Assembly: GCA_945903705.1 (NCBI GenBank)
Contig: CAMDOZ010000001.1
Coordinates: forward strand, 1 to 64,000
From: Fidelibacterota bacterium
Lineage (GTDB): Bacteria; Pseudomonadota; Alphaproteobacteria; Rhodospirillales; Rhodospirillaceae
Direction: 5' to 3'
Length of the DNA stretch: 64,000 nucleotides
Below the pieces are notes generated by a model. The model was not told the DNA's origin. It worked only from the letters and a program-made list of their open reading frames with translations, and did no database searches. The translations under genes and the position numbers were made by a program. Below, piece after piece: positions 51,194-60,136 of the stretch; within the stretch, counting starts at the first letter, position 1; each line of letters starts with the position of its first letter.

Positions 51194-51706
51194 CTATTTC
51201 AAGTCCTGCCCGTAAACATGAATCGGCTTGCCGTTCCACGCCCATTCGCCCTCGCGCTTCGAACCTAAGCGCTCTGCTACCGCAATCGAGCGCAGATTTG
51301 CAGGGTCAATCACGTGTATAACCCGCGGCCATTTCAACGTATCGCGCGCGTAAATAAGGGCCTTGCGCGCCGCCTCGCTTGCGTAGCCCTTTCCCCAAAA
51401 ATCGCGCCCCACTGTCCAGCCGATTTCCTGGCCGGGCCAGGTCTCCGGAAAATTCGGGCCCGCGTAGCCGACAAGACGCCCAGTCGCCTTTTCTTCCAGC
51501 GCCCACATGCCAAATCCCCGCAGCGTCCAGTGCCCTGTGAGATTGGTCATAACGCGCCATGCGAACTCCCGGTCCTGCGGCTGGCCGTTTGGCGTGATGA
51601 AACGCGGCACGTCTTCGTCGGCAAAGATCGTCGCCATGGCGTCAATGTCGCTTTCGCGAAACTCGCGCAGCCGAAGGCGCTCGGTTTCGAGGCGTGGGAT
51701 GATCAT
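51194..51706 (-). CDS. RimJ/RimL-type GNAT acetyltransferase
   Basis: A 170-residue GNAT of the RimJ/RimL branch: PRLETERLRLREFRESDID at the start, the acetyl-CoA loop in RDFWGKGYASEAARKAL and the late N-L-R-S-I-A-V-A-E-R-L-G pattern. The substrate is unknown. Its ATG overlaps the stop of the methyltransferase gene (ATGA), so the two and the GT4 gene before them are one operon; a surface-sugar N-acetylation role is possible but not shown. Confidence 0.85.
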   Translation of the reverse strand: MIIPRLETERLRLREFRESDIDAMATIFADEDVPRFITPNGQPQDREFAWRVMTNLTGHWTLRGFGMWALEEKATGRLVGYAGPNFPETWPGQEIGWTVGRDFWGKGYASEAARKALIYARDTLKWPRVIHVIDPANLRSIAVAERLGSKREGEWAWNGKPIHVYGQDLK

Positions 51707-52431
51707 GACGCCTTGCGGCCGCGCACGAACAGATAGTCACCGCGCGTGTGGCTGTTGAGCAGGAACAGCGCATAGAGTCCGTGACACATCAGCTTGCGTA
51801 TCAATCCGAACTTGCCGGTCGTGCCGCGGTTGCCGATCCCCTGCAAGAAATCCCGGTAAAGCGGAGAATAGAAGGGAAAGCCCCAAGCGATCACGCGGTC
51901 GACGGAAAGGCCGGCGATCCGCATCTTTTCCTCGAGTTCACCTGGAATGTAGTTGCGCACATGGCCCACGTCTCTTTCGAAGGGACGCATGCGGCCCTGG
52001 AGCGTGGCAATCACGACATGGCCGCCCGGGTTCGTCATGGCCGCCATATTGTTGAGGGCGCTCTGATCATCCTCGATATGCTCGACCACGTCGGAGCAAA
52101 CAATGAGATCGAAGGACTGGGGTAGCCTGTCTTTGACCACGTCCAACACAGCGAACTCGGCCTGCGGCATCAACTTGCGTGCGAGCTCAACGGCGGTGGC
52201 GGCCAGATCGGTGCCCACAACGCGCGCCTTCGGGTGTACGGCGCTGAGCGCCTGCAGAAGCGAGCCTTCCCCGCCGCCGACATCGAGAATGGAGCGCGGG
52301 CCGAGATCGTCGGTCATGCGCCGCATGAGGCGCCACGAATGGCGGGCCATGGGGCCGTAACGGCGCATGTCGTCCCAAACGCCGGTCCAGATGGCGTTGT
52401 AGTCGACGTCGGGCGAAGCCGCGCTGCTCAT
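51703..52431 (-). CDS. Class I SAM methyltransferase, probably glycan/lipid modifying
   Basis: A 242-residue SAM methyltransferase: motif I ILDVGGGEGSLLQAL, acidic strand VVGTDLAATAVELA, and DLIVCSDVVEHIEDD, the FDLIVCSDVVEH pattern typical of methyltransferases acting on lipid-linked or small substrates. A late hydrophobic stretch (LMCHGLYALFLLNSH) may touch membrane. It overlaps both neighbours by 4 bases (GT4 upstream, GNAT downstream), suggesting action on the same glycan. No exact substrate can be given. Confidence 0.85.
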   Translation of the reverse strand: MSSAASPDVDYNAIWTGVWDDMRRYGPMARHSWRLMRRMTDDLGPRSILDVGGGEGSLLQALSAVHPKARVVGTDLAATAVELARKLMPQAEFAVLDVVKDRLPQSFDLIVCSDVVEHIEDDQSALNNMAAMTNPGGHVVIATLQGRMRPFERDVGHVRNYIPGELEEKMRIAGLSVDRVIAWGFPFYSPLYRDFLQGIGNRGTTGKFGLIRKLMCHGLYALFLLNSHTRGDYLFVRGRKAS

Positions 52432-53600
52432 GGCCGGTGTTTATGGATGATGCGCTCGATAACGTCGAGCCACTGATCGGTGACCACCGGTATGCTGTAA
52501 GTGCTCTCCGCGCGCGCCCGTGCCGCCCGCCCCATGCGTTCGCGGGCGCCGGGATCGCCGATCAAAGTTTCGAGGGCGCGGGCGAGGACAGGGGTATCCT
52601 CCGGCGGAACGAGCAGCCCCGTCTCGCCTTCGACAACTACTTCGTCGCTGCCGGCGATGCGCGTCGCAACTGCAGGCAGGCCTGCACACATCGCTTCCAT
52701 GAGTACGTTGGCCATCCCTTCATCCCGCGAGGGCAGAAGGAAGATGTCGGCGCTCCGGAAAATGTCCGGAATGGCCTCGCGCGGCGCCCAGCCCTTGAAA
52801 GAAACTCGATCCGTAAGACCGAGCTGCACCGCTTGCGCTTTGAGCGGCTCCCGTTCCGGTCCGTCGCCGACAATGGAAAGTCGCCACCGCGGTCCGGATG
52901 CGCACTTGGCCAGCGCCGCCAGCAGCACGTCGAGGCCTTTATGTTTGGTGAGGCGGCCCACGGTCAGAAGCTCCACATCGCGGTCCGCACCGGTGCTGGC
53001 ACTATAGGCGCTCTTCGGCGCTATGCCCGCGGTATCGGCTCCGGTCGCGACGATCCCGAGCGATTGTTTTGGATCATGGGCGTGCGCGAGATCGGCGAGG
53101 CCACGCGAGTTGGCGATGACCGCATCGGCGTCATGCCACAGATACTTTATCAACCCGCCCGTGAGGGCATGATAGGTTTTCATGGTCAGCGGATCGAACC
53201 CCGGCACATCGGCGCCGCCGAGCGCAATCGCGTAGGGAAGCTTGTTCGTGCGCTTCAACAGCCACGCTGCCGGGCCGCAGGGGAGGGTGAAGAAAGCGAA
53301 CACCGCCTCGGCGCGCCACTGCCGCGCATGGCCCGGCGCGGCCAGCATCGAGGCGATCATGAATGCGATCACTTCGGGAATGGTGCTGCGGTCGACCCGC
53401 CGTCGCAGGCTCGGGATGCGGCGCACCGTCACGCCATCCGTAATTTCCAGCGCAGGTAAATTGCCTTGGGCGGCCGTCAAGACGAGCGGCGCATGACCGC
53501 GCTTGGCAATTTCTCGGACGAGGTGGCGCATGGCGGAACTGCCGCCGCCGCCAACCGGAGGGTATTCATAGTTGATGAACAGGATGCGGCGCGCGGGCAC
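52428..53600 (-). CDS. GT4-family glycosyltransferase
   Basis: A 390-residue GT-B enzyme of family 4. The N-terminal acceptor lobe has INYEYPPVGGGGSSAMRHL, and the C-terminal lobe has LLTVGRLTKHKGLDVLLAAL, the sugar-nucleotide motif PSRDEGMANVLMEAMCAGLPAVAT (E-x7-E) and GETGLLVPPED, each shown in part. Such enzymes use UDP- or GDP-sugars on lipid or polysaccharide acceptors at the inner membrane. GTG at 53600 is taken because the conserved strand starts within six codons; the frame is open further but not family-like, and the region before it is divergent from the membrane-protein gene. Confidence 0.9.
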   Translation of the reverse strand: MPARRILFINYEYPPVGGGGSSAMRHLVREIAKRGHAPLVLTAAQGNLPALEITDGVTVRRIPSLRRRVDRSTIPEVIAFMIASMLAAPGHARQWRAEAVFAFFTLPCGPAAWLLKRTNKLPYAIALGGADVPGFDPLTMKTYHALTGGLIKYLWHDADAVIANSRGLADLAHAHDPKQSLGIVATGADTAGIAPKSAYSASTGADRDVELLTVGRLTKHKGLDVLLAALAKCASGPRWRLSIVGDGPEREPLKAQAVQLGLTDRVSFKGWAPREAIPDIFRSADIFLLPSRDEGMANVLMEAMCAGLPAVATRIAGSDEVVVEGETGLLVPPEDTPVLARALETLIGDPGARERMGRAARARAESTYSIPVVTDQWLDVIERIIHKHRP

Positions 53601-53690
53601 GGAAGCTCGAGAGAAGCGGAGATGGTGCGATGGCGCACAACCTAATACAGTGAGAAGTCGACCCACAAGCCGCATTTCCCCGAAGCCCGC

Positions 53691-54587
53691 ATGCGCGCCG
53701 CTCTCCTCTTTGCACTGAAGGCCGTCGTCGGCGGCGGCCTCTTGTGGTTCCTCACCACGCGCATTCTTTTGGACGACGCGCTGTCCATCGCCGGCAGCCT
53801 CCATCCCATCATCATCGCCATCGCGATCCTCTTCTATCTCCTCGCCCATGCCGTCAACGCCGCAAAGCTCCAGCTTTTCCTGTCGGGCCTTTCGTACTGG
53901 CAGGCCTGGCGATACACCATGATCGGCGTGTTCTACGGAACCGTGCTTCCCGGCCAGCTCGCAGGCGACGCGGTGAAGGCGGTGCGCCTCGCACGCGCAC
54001 AAGGAAGCGGCGATGAGGGCGCCGCAATCGCGGCCGTGACCGTGGACAAGATCGTCGGCCTCTTCGCGCTGTTCCTGGTTGTTGCCCTCGCGATCGCGCT
54101 TGATGCGCATACCTTTGGGCAGGCGGCTGTGCTCACGGTGACGCTGGCGACGGCGGGGGCGATTGCGGTCCTCGCGGCCGTGATCCTTTTGCCGGTTCCG
54201 GCGTGGTTCGGGCGGTTCGGCGCGTCCATTGCCGCCTGGCGCACCGTCTCCATGCGCCCCGCGACTCTCTCTACGGCGCTGGCACTCGGGATCGTTTTTC
54301 AGGTGCTCTGCGTCGCGATTTGCATGGTGCTGGGGGAAAACCTCAACATCGATCTCTCGATCGGCGCCTGGACGGTGGTGATGGGTTTCAGCTCCATCGT
54401 CCTCCTGGTTCCGATTTCCATCGCCGGCATCGGCGTGCGCGACGCCTCGCTCATCGGCGCCATCGGCTACCTCGGCGGCAGCGAGGTTGGGGCCTTCGCC
54501 ATGTCGCTGGTGCTGCTCGCGGTGAATTTATCGGGAGCGGTGGTGGGACTCGTGGTCGATCTCGCAGGAAGAGACCGCGCTAGTTGA
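53691..54587 (+). CDS. LPG-synthase-type (UPF0104) membrane protein
   Basis: A 298-residue polytopic protein of the lysylphosphatidylglycerol-synthase membrane-domain family (UPF0104), with about eight helices: for example LKAVVGGGLLWFLTTRILL, IIIAIAILFYLLAHAV, and SSIVLLVPISIAGIGVRDASL with the conserved P-x-x-x-x-G-x-G-x-R-E/D pattern. Relatives without the catalytic domain include putative flippases for lipid-linked sugars, fitting its place beside glycosyltransferases (inference). ATG at 53691. Its end overlaps asnB by 8 bases, convergently. Confidence 0.85.
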   Translation: MRAALLFALKAVVGGGLLWFLTTRILLDDALSIAGSLHPIIIAIAILFYLLAHAVNAAKLQLFLSGLSYWQAWRYTMIGVFYGTVLPGQLAGDAVKAVRLARAQGSGDEGAAIAAVTVDKIVGLFALFLVVALAIALDAHTFGQAAVLTVTLATAGAIAVLAAVILLPVPAWFGRFGASIAAWRTVSMRPATLSTALALGIVFQVLCVAICMVLGENLNIDLSIGAWTVVMGFSSIVLLVPISIAGIGVRDASLIGAIGYLGGSEVGAFAMSLVLLAVNLSGAVVGLVVDLAGRDRAS

Positions 54588-56436
54588 GGCCGTAGGCCAG
54601 CGCCAGCCAACACCACAGCGCGCGGCGGTCGTCGCGGGCCCGGCTCTTGTGCATCTCCCACCGCGCGCGCAGCGCGATGTCGTTGATGAACGGCACATGC
54701 TTCTCCGGCGGCGTCCAATGCCGGAGCCAGGCGGACAGGGGAATGCCGAAGCCTTGCTTCTTGCGTGCGAGGATCTCCGCCGGCAGACGCCGCGCGAGGG
54801 CGCGCTTCAGGATCCACTTGGTCGTATAACCGGTCGCGACATTGCCGCGCAGCTTCGCGGTCCACGGTAGGCGGCGGACATAGTCCACGAGATCGTTGTC
54901 CAGGAACGGCGCCCGCGCTTCGAGCGACACGCGCATGCTCGCGCGGTCGGTTTTCACCAGGATGCCGTCGGTCAAGTAGAAGCGTGTGTAGAACTCCATG
55001 GCGCGATCGACGGGATGTTGGGAGCGCGCTGAATCCCATGCCCCGATGGCCTCGCCATAAAGCTCTTCCTCGCCCACAGGTGTGTGAAACAGATCGGCGA
55101 TTTCATCGGGCTGCAGGGGTGCCAGCCACGTGGGATGGCGCAAGGCCGGCCGGCGCTTCAGGCCCGCGAGCCCGCGGTTGGCAATGAAGTCGAGGCTCAT
55201 ATGGGTATCCGAAAGCGGCAGCCGCGCCGCCATCATCCGCACCGCCTCATGGATCGGTCGCGGCATCAAGCGGTCGTAGAGGTCGGCGCGCGCGATCATC
55301 TTGAAGGGATCGTAACCGGCGAAGAGTTCGTCGCCGCCGTCGCCGGAAAGGGCCACGGTCACATGCCGACGGGCGAAGGCGCAGAGCAGCGAAGTAGGCA
55401 GAAGCGAGGGGTCGCCCAGCGGTTCGTCCATGCGCGAAAGCAACGACGGCAGCATGCTCTGCGCCGCGTCGAGGTCGCAAATCTCAAGGCGATGCTTGCT
55501 GCCCACATGCTCCGCGACCCGCGCCGCGTAGGCGGACTCGTCGTAGCTCTTCTCGCGAAACCCGATGGAGAACGTCTCGATGCTCGCGGACGGCCGAGCA
55601 TCACTCGCGAAGCTGAGGACAGCGCTGGAGTCGATGCCGCCGGAGAGAAAGATGCCCAGTGGCACGTCGCTTTCGAGCCTCGAAGCGACGGCCTGACGCA
55701 GGCGCTGCTCCAGCTCCACCGTCCAATCCCGCACGCTGCCCGACGGTGTGTTGGGGTCGATCTGGAAGGTCCAGTAGCTCTTGATCGTGCGCGCGCCGGT
55801 GGCGGCGTTCACAATCATCATGTGCCCGGCCGGCAGCTTTGCGACGTGCTCATAAGGCGTCGTCTCACCCGGGAAGAATCCATGGGCGAAGAATTTCATC
55901 AGGCTGAGTTTGGCCGGCGAGGCCGCGCGATAGACCGGATGCTTGCGCAGGGCCGTGATCTCGGAGGCAAAGGCGAGGGTGCCGGTCTTCGTGCCGTAGA
56001 ACAGCGGTTTCTCGCCGAAGCGGTCGCGCGCGAGGACAAGGGTCTTGCGATGACGATCGTAGATCGCGAGCCCGAACATCCCGTTCAGTTTCACGAATAG
56101 GCCTTCGCCCCAGGCCTTATAACCGTAAATCAGAACTTCGGTGTCCGAGTGATCGGTCAGGAACTTGTGGCCGAGAGCTTCCAGTTCCTTACGCAAGGCC
56201 CGGTGATTGTAGATCTCGCCGTTGAACACCACGCAGACATCGCCGGCGCCATCCCACATGGGTTGTCCGCCGCCGGGAAGGTCCACAACTGCAAGACGCC
56301 GGCTCGCCAGAAACACGGGCAAATGCTGGTCGGCGAAGAAGCCTTCGCCGTCGGGGCCGCGGTGGATGATGGCGTCGGCCATGGCCTTGAGATCGGCCGC
56401 AGTTCCCGCGCCTACGAACCCTGCGATACCGCACAT
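54580..56436 (-). CDS. asnB: Asparagine synthase (glutamine-hydrolysing)
   Basis: AsnB-type amidotransferase making asparagine, or an amidated sugar or peptide in specialised relatives. The N-terminal nucleophile domain starts MCGIAGFVG (Cys2), with RGPDGEG and VFNGEIYNHRALRKEL; the synthetase domain has LGIFLSGGIDSSAVLSFAS (PP-loop), then GFREKSYDESAYA and LSGDGGDELFAGYDPF. At 618 residues it is normal. Start ATG 3 bases after the GT2 stop, so it is in one unit with that glycosyltransferase; this placement favours a role in glycan amidation over housekeeping, but that is inference. Confidence 0.93.
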   Translation of the reverse strand: MCGIAGFVGAGTAADLKAMADAIIHRGPDGEGFFADQHLPVFLASRRLAVVDLPGGGQPMWDGAGDVCVVFNGEIYNHRALRKELEALGHKFLTDHSDTEVLIYGYKAWGEGLFVKLNGMFGLAIYDRHRKTLVLARDRFGEKPLFYGTKTGTLAFASEITALRKHPVYRAASPAKLSLMKFFAHGFFPGETTPYEHVAKLPAGHMMIVNAATGARTIKSYWTFQIDPNTPSGSVRDWTVELEQRLRQAVASRLESDVPLGIFLSGGIDSSAVLSFASDARPSASIETFSIGFREKSYDESAYAARVAEHVGSKHRLEICDLDAAQSMLPSLLSRMDEPLGDPSLLPTSLLCAFARRHVTVALSGDGGDELFAGYDPFKMIARADLYDRLMPRPIHEAVRMMAARLPLSDTHMSLDFIANRGLAGLKRRPALRHPTWLAPLQPDEIADLFHTPVGEEELYGEAIGAWDSARSQHPVDRAMEFYTRFYLTDGILVKTDRASMRVSLEARAPFLDNDLVDYVRRLPWTAKLRGNVATGYTTKWILKRALARRLPAEILARKKQGFGIPLSAWLRHWTPPEKHVPFINDIALRARWEMHKSRARDDRRALWCWLALAYGLN

Positions 56437-56439
56437 GAC

Positions 56440-57447
56440 CTAAGAAACGCGGCGAATGTCGGAAGACGGCGGCGCAAATCCGATGGCCCGGTCGTCGACG
56501 TTGGTCCGATCCTTCACCGTGTAGGGCGTCTTGTTCTGCGCTTCGAAGTAGATGCGCACCAGCACCTCGGCGAGCAAGCCCATGAGGAGACACATCACGC
56601 CGGTGATGAAACCCAAGGTGAAGAGGAGCGGAAGGGGTGTTTCGATGAAAGACGTCGCGCGGAAGAATTTGAGGTAGAGCGCGCCCACGCCTGCGATGGC
56701 CGAAATGAAGAAGAAGAAGATGCCGACGGCGCCGAAGATATAGATGGGCTTAGTCTCATACTGGGTGAGGAACTTCACCACCAGGAGATCGAGCATCACC
56801 TTGAAGATGCGTCCCAGGCCATACTTCGACGTGCCCTTGGTTCGCGGATGGTGCTTCACCGGGAGCTCGGTGATGCGGGCCCCTTGCCACTTTGCGTAGA
56901 TGGGCACGAAGCGGTGCATCTCACCGTAGAGCCTGAAGCCCTCAAGCACCTCGCGCCGGTAGGCCTTCAAAGTGCAGCCGTAATCTTTCAGCTTCACGCC
57001 GGAGAACCAGCTGATCAGGGCATTGGCCAGGCGGCTGGGCAGCACGCGGGTGAGGAAGGCGTCCTTGCGGTCGCGGCGCCAGCCCGAGACGACGCCGTAA
57101 CCTTCGTCGAGCTTCGCGAGCAACGGGCCGATGTCGGCGGGATCGTTCTGGAGATCGCCGTCCATGGGCACGATCACGGCGCCCTTCGCATGATCGATGC
57201 CGGCCATCATGGCGGCGGTCTGGCCGAAGTTGCGCTTGAAGGTAATGACTTTGATCTGCGGATTGGCGCCCGCGGCCGCGGCAAGGACCTCGCCGGTGCC
57301 GTCGGTGGAGCCATCGTCGATGAAGATCACTTCGTAGGGTCGGTTGAGCGCGCCAAGGGCCGGAATCAGCGCGGCCACCAGCGGGCCGACATTCTCGGCC
57401 TCGTCGAAGATCGGTATGACGACGGAAACCAGATCCCGCTCGCTCAC
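56440..57447 (-). CDS. GT2-family polyprenyl-phosphate glycosyltransferase
   Basis: A 335-residue GT2 enzyme of the dolichyl-phosphate-mannose-synthase/ArnC type. It has VSVVIPIFDEAENVGPL, IFIDDGSTDGTGEVL (acidic motif), MDGDLQNDPADI (DxD-like) and VSGWRRDRKD, then two C-terminal membrane helices (IYIFGAVGIFFFFISAIAGV and LLFTLGFITGVMCLLMGLL), the second pair of the usual two-helix module. It loads a sugar on undecaprenyl phosphate. GTG start at 57447. Upstream of and co-transcribed with asnB. Divergent from the peptide ABC operon. Confidence 0.9.
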   Translation of the reverse strand: MSERDLVSVVIPIFDEAENVGPLVAALIPALGALNRPYEVIFIDDGSTDGTGEVLAAAAGANPQIKVITFKRNFGQTAAMMAGIDHAKGAVIVPMDGDLQNDPADIGPLLAKLDEGYGVVSGWRRDRKDAFLTRVLPSRLANALISWFSGVKLKDYGCTLKAYRREVLEGFRLYGEMHRFVPIYAKWQGARITELPVKHHPRTKGTSKYGLGRIFKVMLDLLVVKFLTQYETKPIYIFGAVGIFFFFISAIAGVGALYLKFFRATSFIETPLPLLFTLGFITGVMCLLMGLLAEVLVRIYFEAQNKTPYTVKDRTNVDDRAIGFAPPSSDIRRVS

Positions 57448-57565
57448 GCTTCTCGTCCTTGGATGAAATACTGCCTCAGTTGTACAGGGGATATTGTAAC
57501 CTGCTCAAGGGGATAGAGCGCACGGCGGCGCCCGTGATACAAGCTTTTGGCACAATAAAAGAAGA

Positions 57566-59149
57566 ATGGTGAGGGACATGAGAACGTTCATCAGCGTGGC
57601 GGCGGCGGTCATGATGCTCGCAGGCCCTGTCCAGGCGCAAAACACGCTGCGCTGGGCCAGCCAGGGCGACGGCTTCACCCTCGATCCTCATGCCCAGAAC
57701 GAAGGCCAGACCCACGCCATCAATCGTCAGATGATGGAGCCCTTGATCGAGCGCCGCCCGGACCTCACCAAGATCCCCGCGCTGGCGCTTTCCTGGACAC
57801 TCATCAATCCGACCACTTGGGAGTTCAAACTCCGCCCGAAGGTGAAGTTTCACGACGGCCGCGCCTTCTCCGCCGACGATGTGGTGTTCAGCTACAAGCG
57901 CGCCATGATGCCGACCTCCGATATGAAAGACATCATCAGCACCCTGAAAGACGTCACAAAGGTCGACGATCTCACGGTGCATTTCATCACCACGGGACCG
58001 GACCCGGTCTTCCCCGACGTGGCGACCAATATCTTCATCATGTCCAAGAGCTGGGCCGAGGAACACAAAGTCACCGCACCCCAGGACATCGTCGCGAAGC
58101 AGGAGACCTATGCGGTCCGGAACGCCATCGGCACAGGTCCCTTCAAACTCCAACTGCGCGAGCCCGACGTGCGCACGGTCATGGTGAAGAATACCGAGTG
58201 GTGGGGTTACGCTGATCCCGCCTACAAAGATCACAACGTCGACCGCGTGGTCTTCACGCCCGTCGCCAACGCCGCGACGCGCGTCGCTGCGCTGCTTTCG
58301 GGCGAACTCGATTTCCTCCTCGATCCTCCGGTTCAGGATGTCGCGCGCATCGAGAGCTCCGGCCAGTTCACGCTCCAGCGCGTTCCCGAGGTGCGCTCCA
58401 TCTTCCTCGGCATGAAGACGAATACAAAGGAGCTCGCGAGCTCCTCGGTGAAAGGGAAAAACCCGTTCTCCGATATCCGCGTGCGCCGGGCCATGAACAT
58501 GGCGGTAGATGTGAACGCCATCACCAAGCGCACCATGCGCGGGCAGGCGCAGCCGGCGGGTTATGTCCTGCCGCCGGGTGTGCACGGCTATCACGCGGAC
58601 CTCGATCAGCATCTTCCCTTCGACGTTGAAGGCGCGAAAAAGCTCCTGACGGAAGCAGGTTATCCCAACGGATTCGATGTGCGGCTCGATTGCCCCAACG
58701 ACCGTTATCTGAACGACGAGGAGATCTGTCAGGCGGTCACGGGCATGCTTGCGCGCGTCGGCGTGAAGGTGACGCTCGATCTGAAGCCGCGCACCTTGCA
58801 CTTTCCCAAGATTCAGAACGATACGAGCGACTTCTATATGCTCGGCTGGGGCACGCTCACCACCGATGCTTATTATCATCTTTCGTTCATGGTGCTCACC
58901 TCCAGCACCTGGAACCGCACCGGCTATCTCGACCAGAAGATGGAAGACCTGGTCAACGCTCTCGGCGTTGAAACCGACATCGCCAAACGCGACGCCATGA
59001 TTCGCGAAGCCTCCGTTCGCTCGCGTGACGGCTACGCGACGATCCCGTTGCACACGCAGTTCCTCACCTGGGCGACGCGCAAGAACGTGACAGTGCCGAT
59101 CACCGCGGACAATCTTCCGGCCTTCCGCTACGCGCGTTTCGCGAAGTAA
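57566..59149 (+). CDS. Peptide ABC transporter substrate-binding protein
   Basis: A 527-residue family 5 (DppA/OppA) periplasmic binding protein. The signal peptide is MRTFISVAAAVMMLAGPVQAQ; the mature part has the family start NTLRWASQGDGFTLDPHA and WEFKLRPKVKFHDGRAFSADDVVFSYKR, split here by wording, then the second-lobe DVRTVMVKNTEWWG and LGWGTLTTDAYY. Ligands may be peptides or other oligomers. ATG at 57566, or 57578 with GAGGG only 2 bases away. First gene of a three-gene unit with two permeases. Confidence 0.93.
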   Translation: MVRDMRTFISVAAAVMMLAGPVQAQNTLRWASQGDGFTLDPHAQNEGQTHAINRQMMEPLIERRPDLTKIPALALSWTLINPTTWEFKLRPKVKFHDGRAFSADDVVFSYKRAMMPTSDMKDIISTLKDVTKVDDLTVHFITTGPDPVFPDVATNIFIMSKSWAEEHKVTAPQDIVAKQETYAVRNAIGTGPFKLQLREPDVRTVMVKNTEWWGYADPAYKDHNVDRVVFTPVANAATRVAALLSGELDFLLDPPVQDVARIESSGQFTLQRVPEVRSIFLGMKTNTKELASSSVKGKNPFSDIRVRRAMNMAVDVNAITKRTMRGQAQPAGYVLPPGVHGYHADLDQHLPFDVEGAKKLLTEAGYPNGFDVRLDCPNDRYLNDEEICQAVTGMLARVGVKVTLDLKPRTLHFPKIQNDTSDFYMLGWGTLTTDAYYHLSFMVLTSSTWNRTGYLDQKMEDLVNALGVETDIAKRDAMIREASVRSRDGYATIPLHTQFLTWATRKNVTVPITADNLPAFRYARFAK

Positions 59150-59161
59150 GCGCCCTCGCGC

Positions 59162-60136
59162 ATGGTCAGGTTTTTCTTACGCCGTCTTTTCCAAGCGACG
59201 CTGGTGATGCTGGCGGCGACCTTGCTCGCGTTCGTGCTGTTCAACTATGTGGGCGATCCCGTCAACAATATGGTGGGCCAGGAAGTCTCGGCCGAAGAAC
59301 GCGTCGCGATGCGCGACCGTCTTGGGCTCAACGACCCCTTCATCCTCCAGTTCGGCCGGTTCATCGTGAGCGCGGTGCAGGGCGACTTCGGTATCTCCTA
59401 CCGCACGCAACGGCCGGTTTCTGAACTCATCGCCGAGCGGCTTCCCGCGACACTCGAACTGGTGCTGATCGCGGCTTTGATCTCCGTTGCAGCCGGTGTG
59501 GGTCTCGGGATCTATACGGCGATCCGCCGCGAGTCCTGGATCAGCCGCGCGATCCTCACCCTCTCGCTCCTCGGTTCGTCGCTGCCGACCTTCGTTATCG
59601 GCATCGGGCTCATTTACCTGTTCTCCGTGACCCTCGGCTGGCTGCCCTCCTTCGGCCGCGGCGACGTGACGGATCTCGGCGGCTGGAGTACGGGACTCCT
59701 CACGCTCGCAGGATGGAAGTCCTTGATCTTGCCGGCGTTGACGCTTTCCTTCTTCCAGCTCGCGTATTTTCTCCGCCTCGCCCGCGCCGAGATGCTCGAA
59801 GTGCTGCACAGCGATTATATCCGCACCGCCCGCGCCATGGGCCTGCGCGACGGAACGATCCACTACAAGTATGCGCTGCGCAACGCGGCCCTCCCGGTGA
59901 TCACCATCATCGGCTTGAAGCTCGGCGATCTCATCGCCTTCGCCATCATCACCGAGACCGTCTTCCAGTGGCCGGGCATGGGGTTGCTGTTTGTGCAGGC
60001 TGTGGCTTTTGCAGATGTACCGGTGATGGCGGCTTACCTTTGCATGGTCGCGTTCATCTTTGTGGCCATCAATCTTGTGGTCGACGCGCTCTACCTTGTC
60101 CTCGATCCGCGCCTCAGGGTGGCGGCGAAGTCATGA
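59162..60136 (+). CDS. Peptide ABC transporter permease (DppB type)
   Basis: A 324-residue permease with six helices: RLFQATLVMLAATLLAFVLF at the start, and the EAA-loop region ARAMGLRDGTIHYKYALRNAALP near 225. The N-terminal periplasmic segment with DPVNNMVGQEVSAEERVAMR is typical of DppB/OppB, each part shown in part. It starts 12 bases after the binding-protein gene and overlaps the second permease by 4 bases (ATGA). Confidence 0.93.
   Translation: MVRFFLRRLFQATLVMLAATLLAFVLFNYVGDPVNNMVGQEVSAEERVAMRDRLGLNDPFILQFGRFIVSAVQGDFGISYRTQRPVSELIAERLPATLELVLIAALISVAAGVGLGIYTAIRRESWISRAILTLSLLGSSLPTFVIGIGLIYLFSVTLGWLPSFGRGDVTDLGGWSTGLLTLAGWKSLILPALTLSFFQLAYFLRLARAEMLEVLHSDYIRTARAMGLRDGTIHYKYALRNAALPVITIIGLKLGDLIAFAIITETVFQWPGMGLLFVQAVAFADVPVMAAYLCMVAFIFVAINLVVDALYLVLDPRLRVAAKS

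Noticed and set aside
57476-59053. 525-codon minus-strand open frame opposite the substrate-binding protein gene
   Set aside because: No recognisable domain, while the plus-strand frame has a signal peptide and family motifs.
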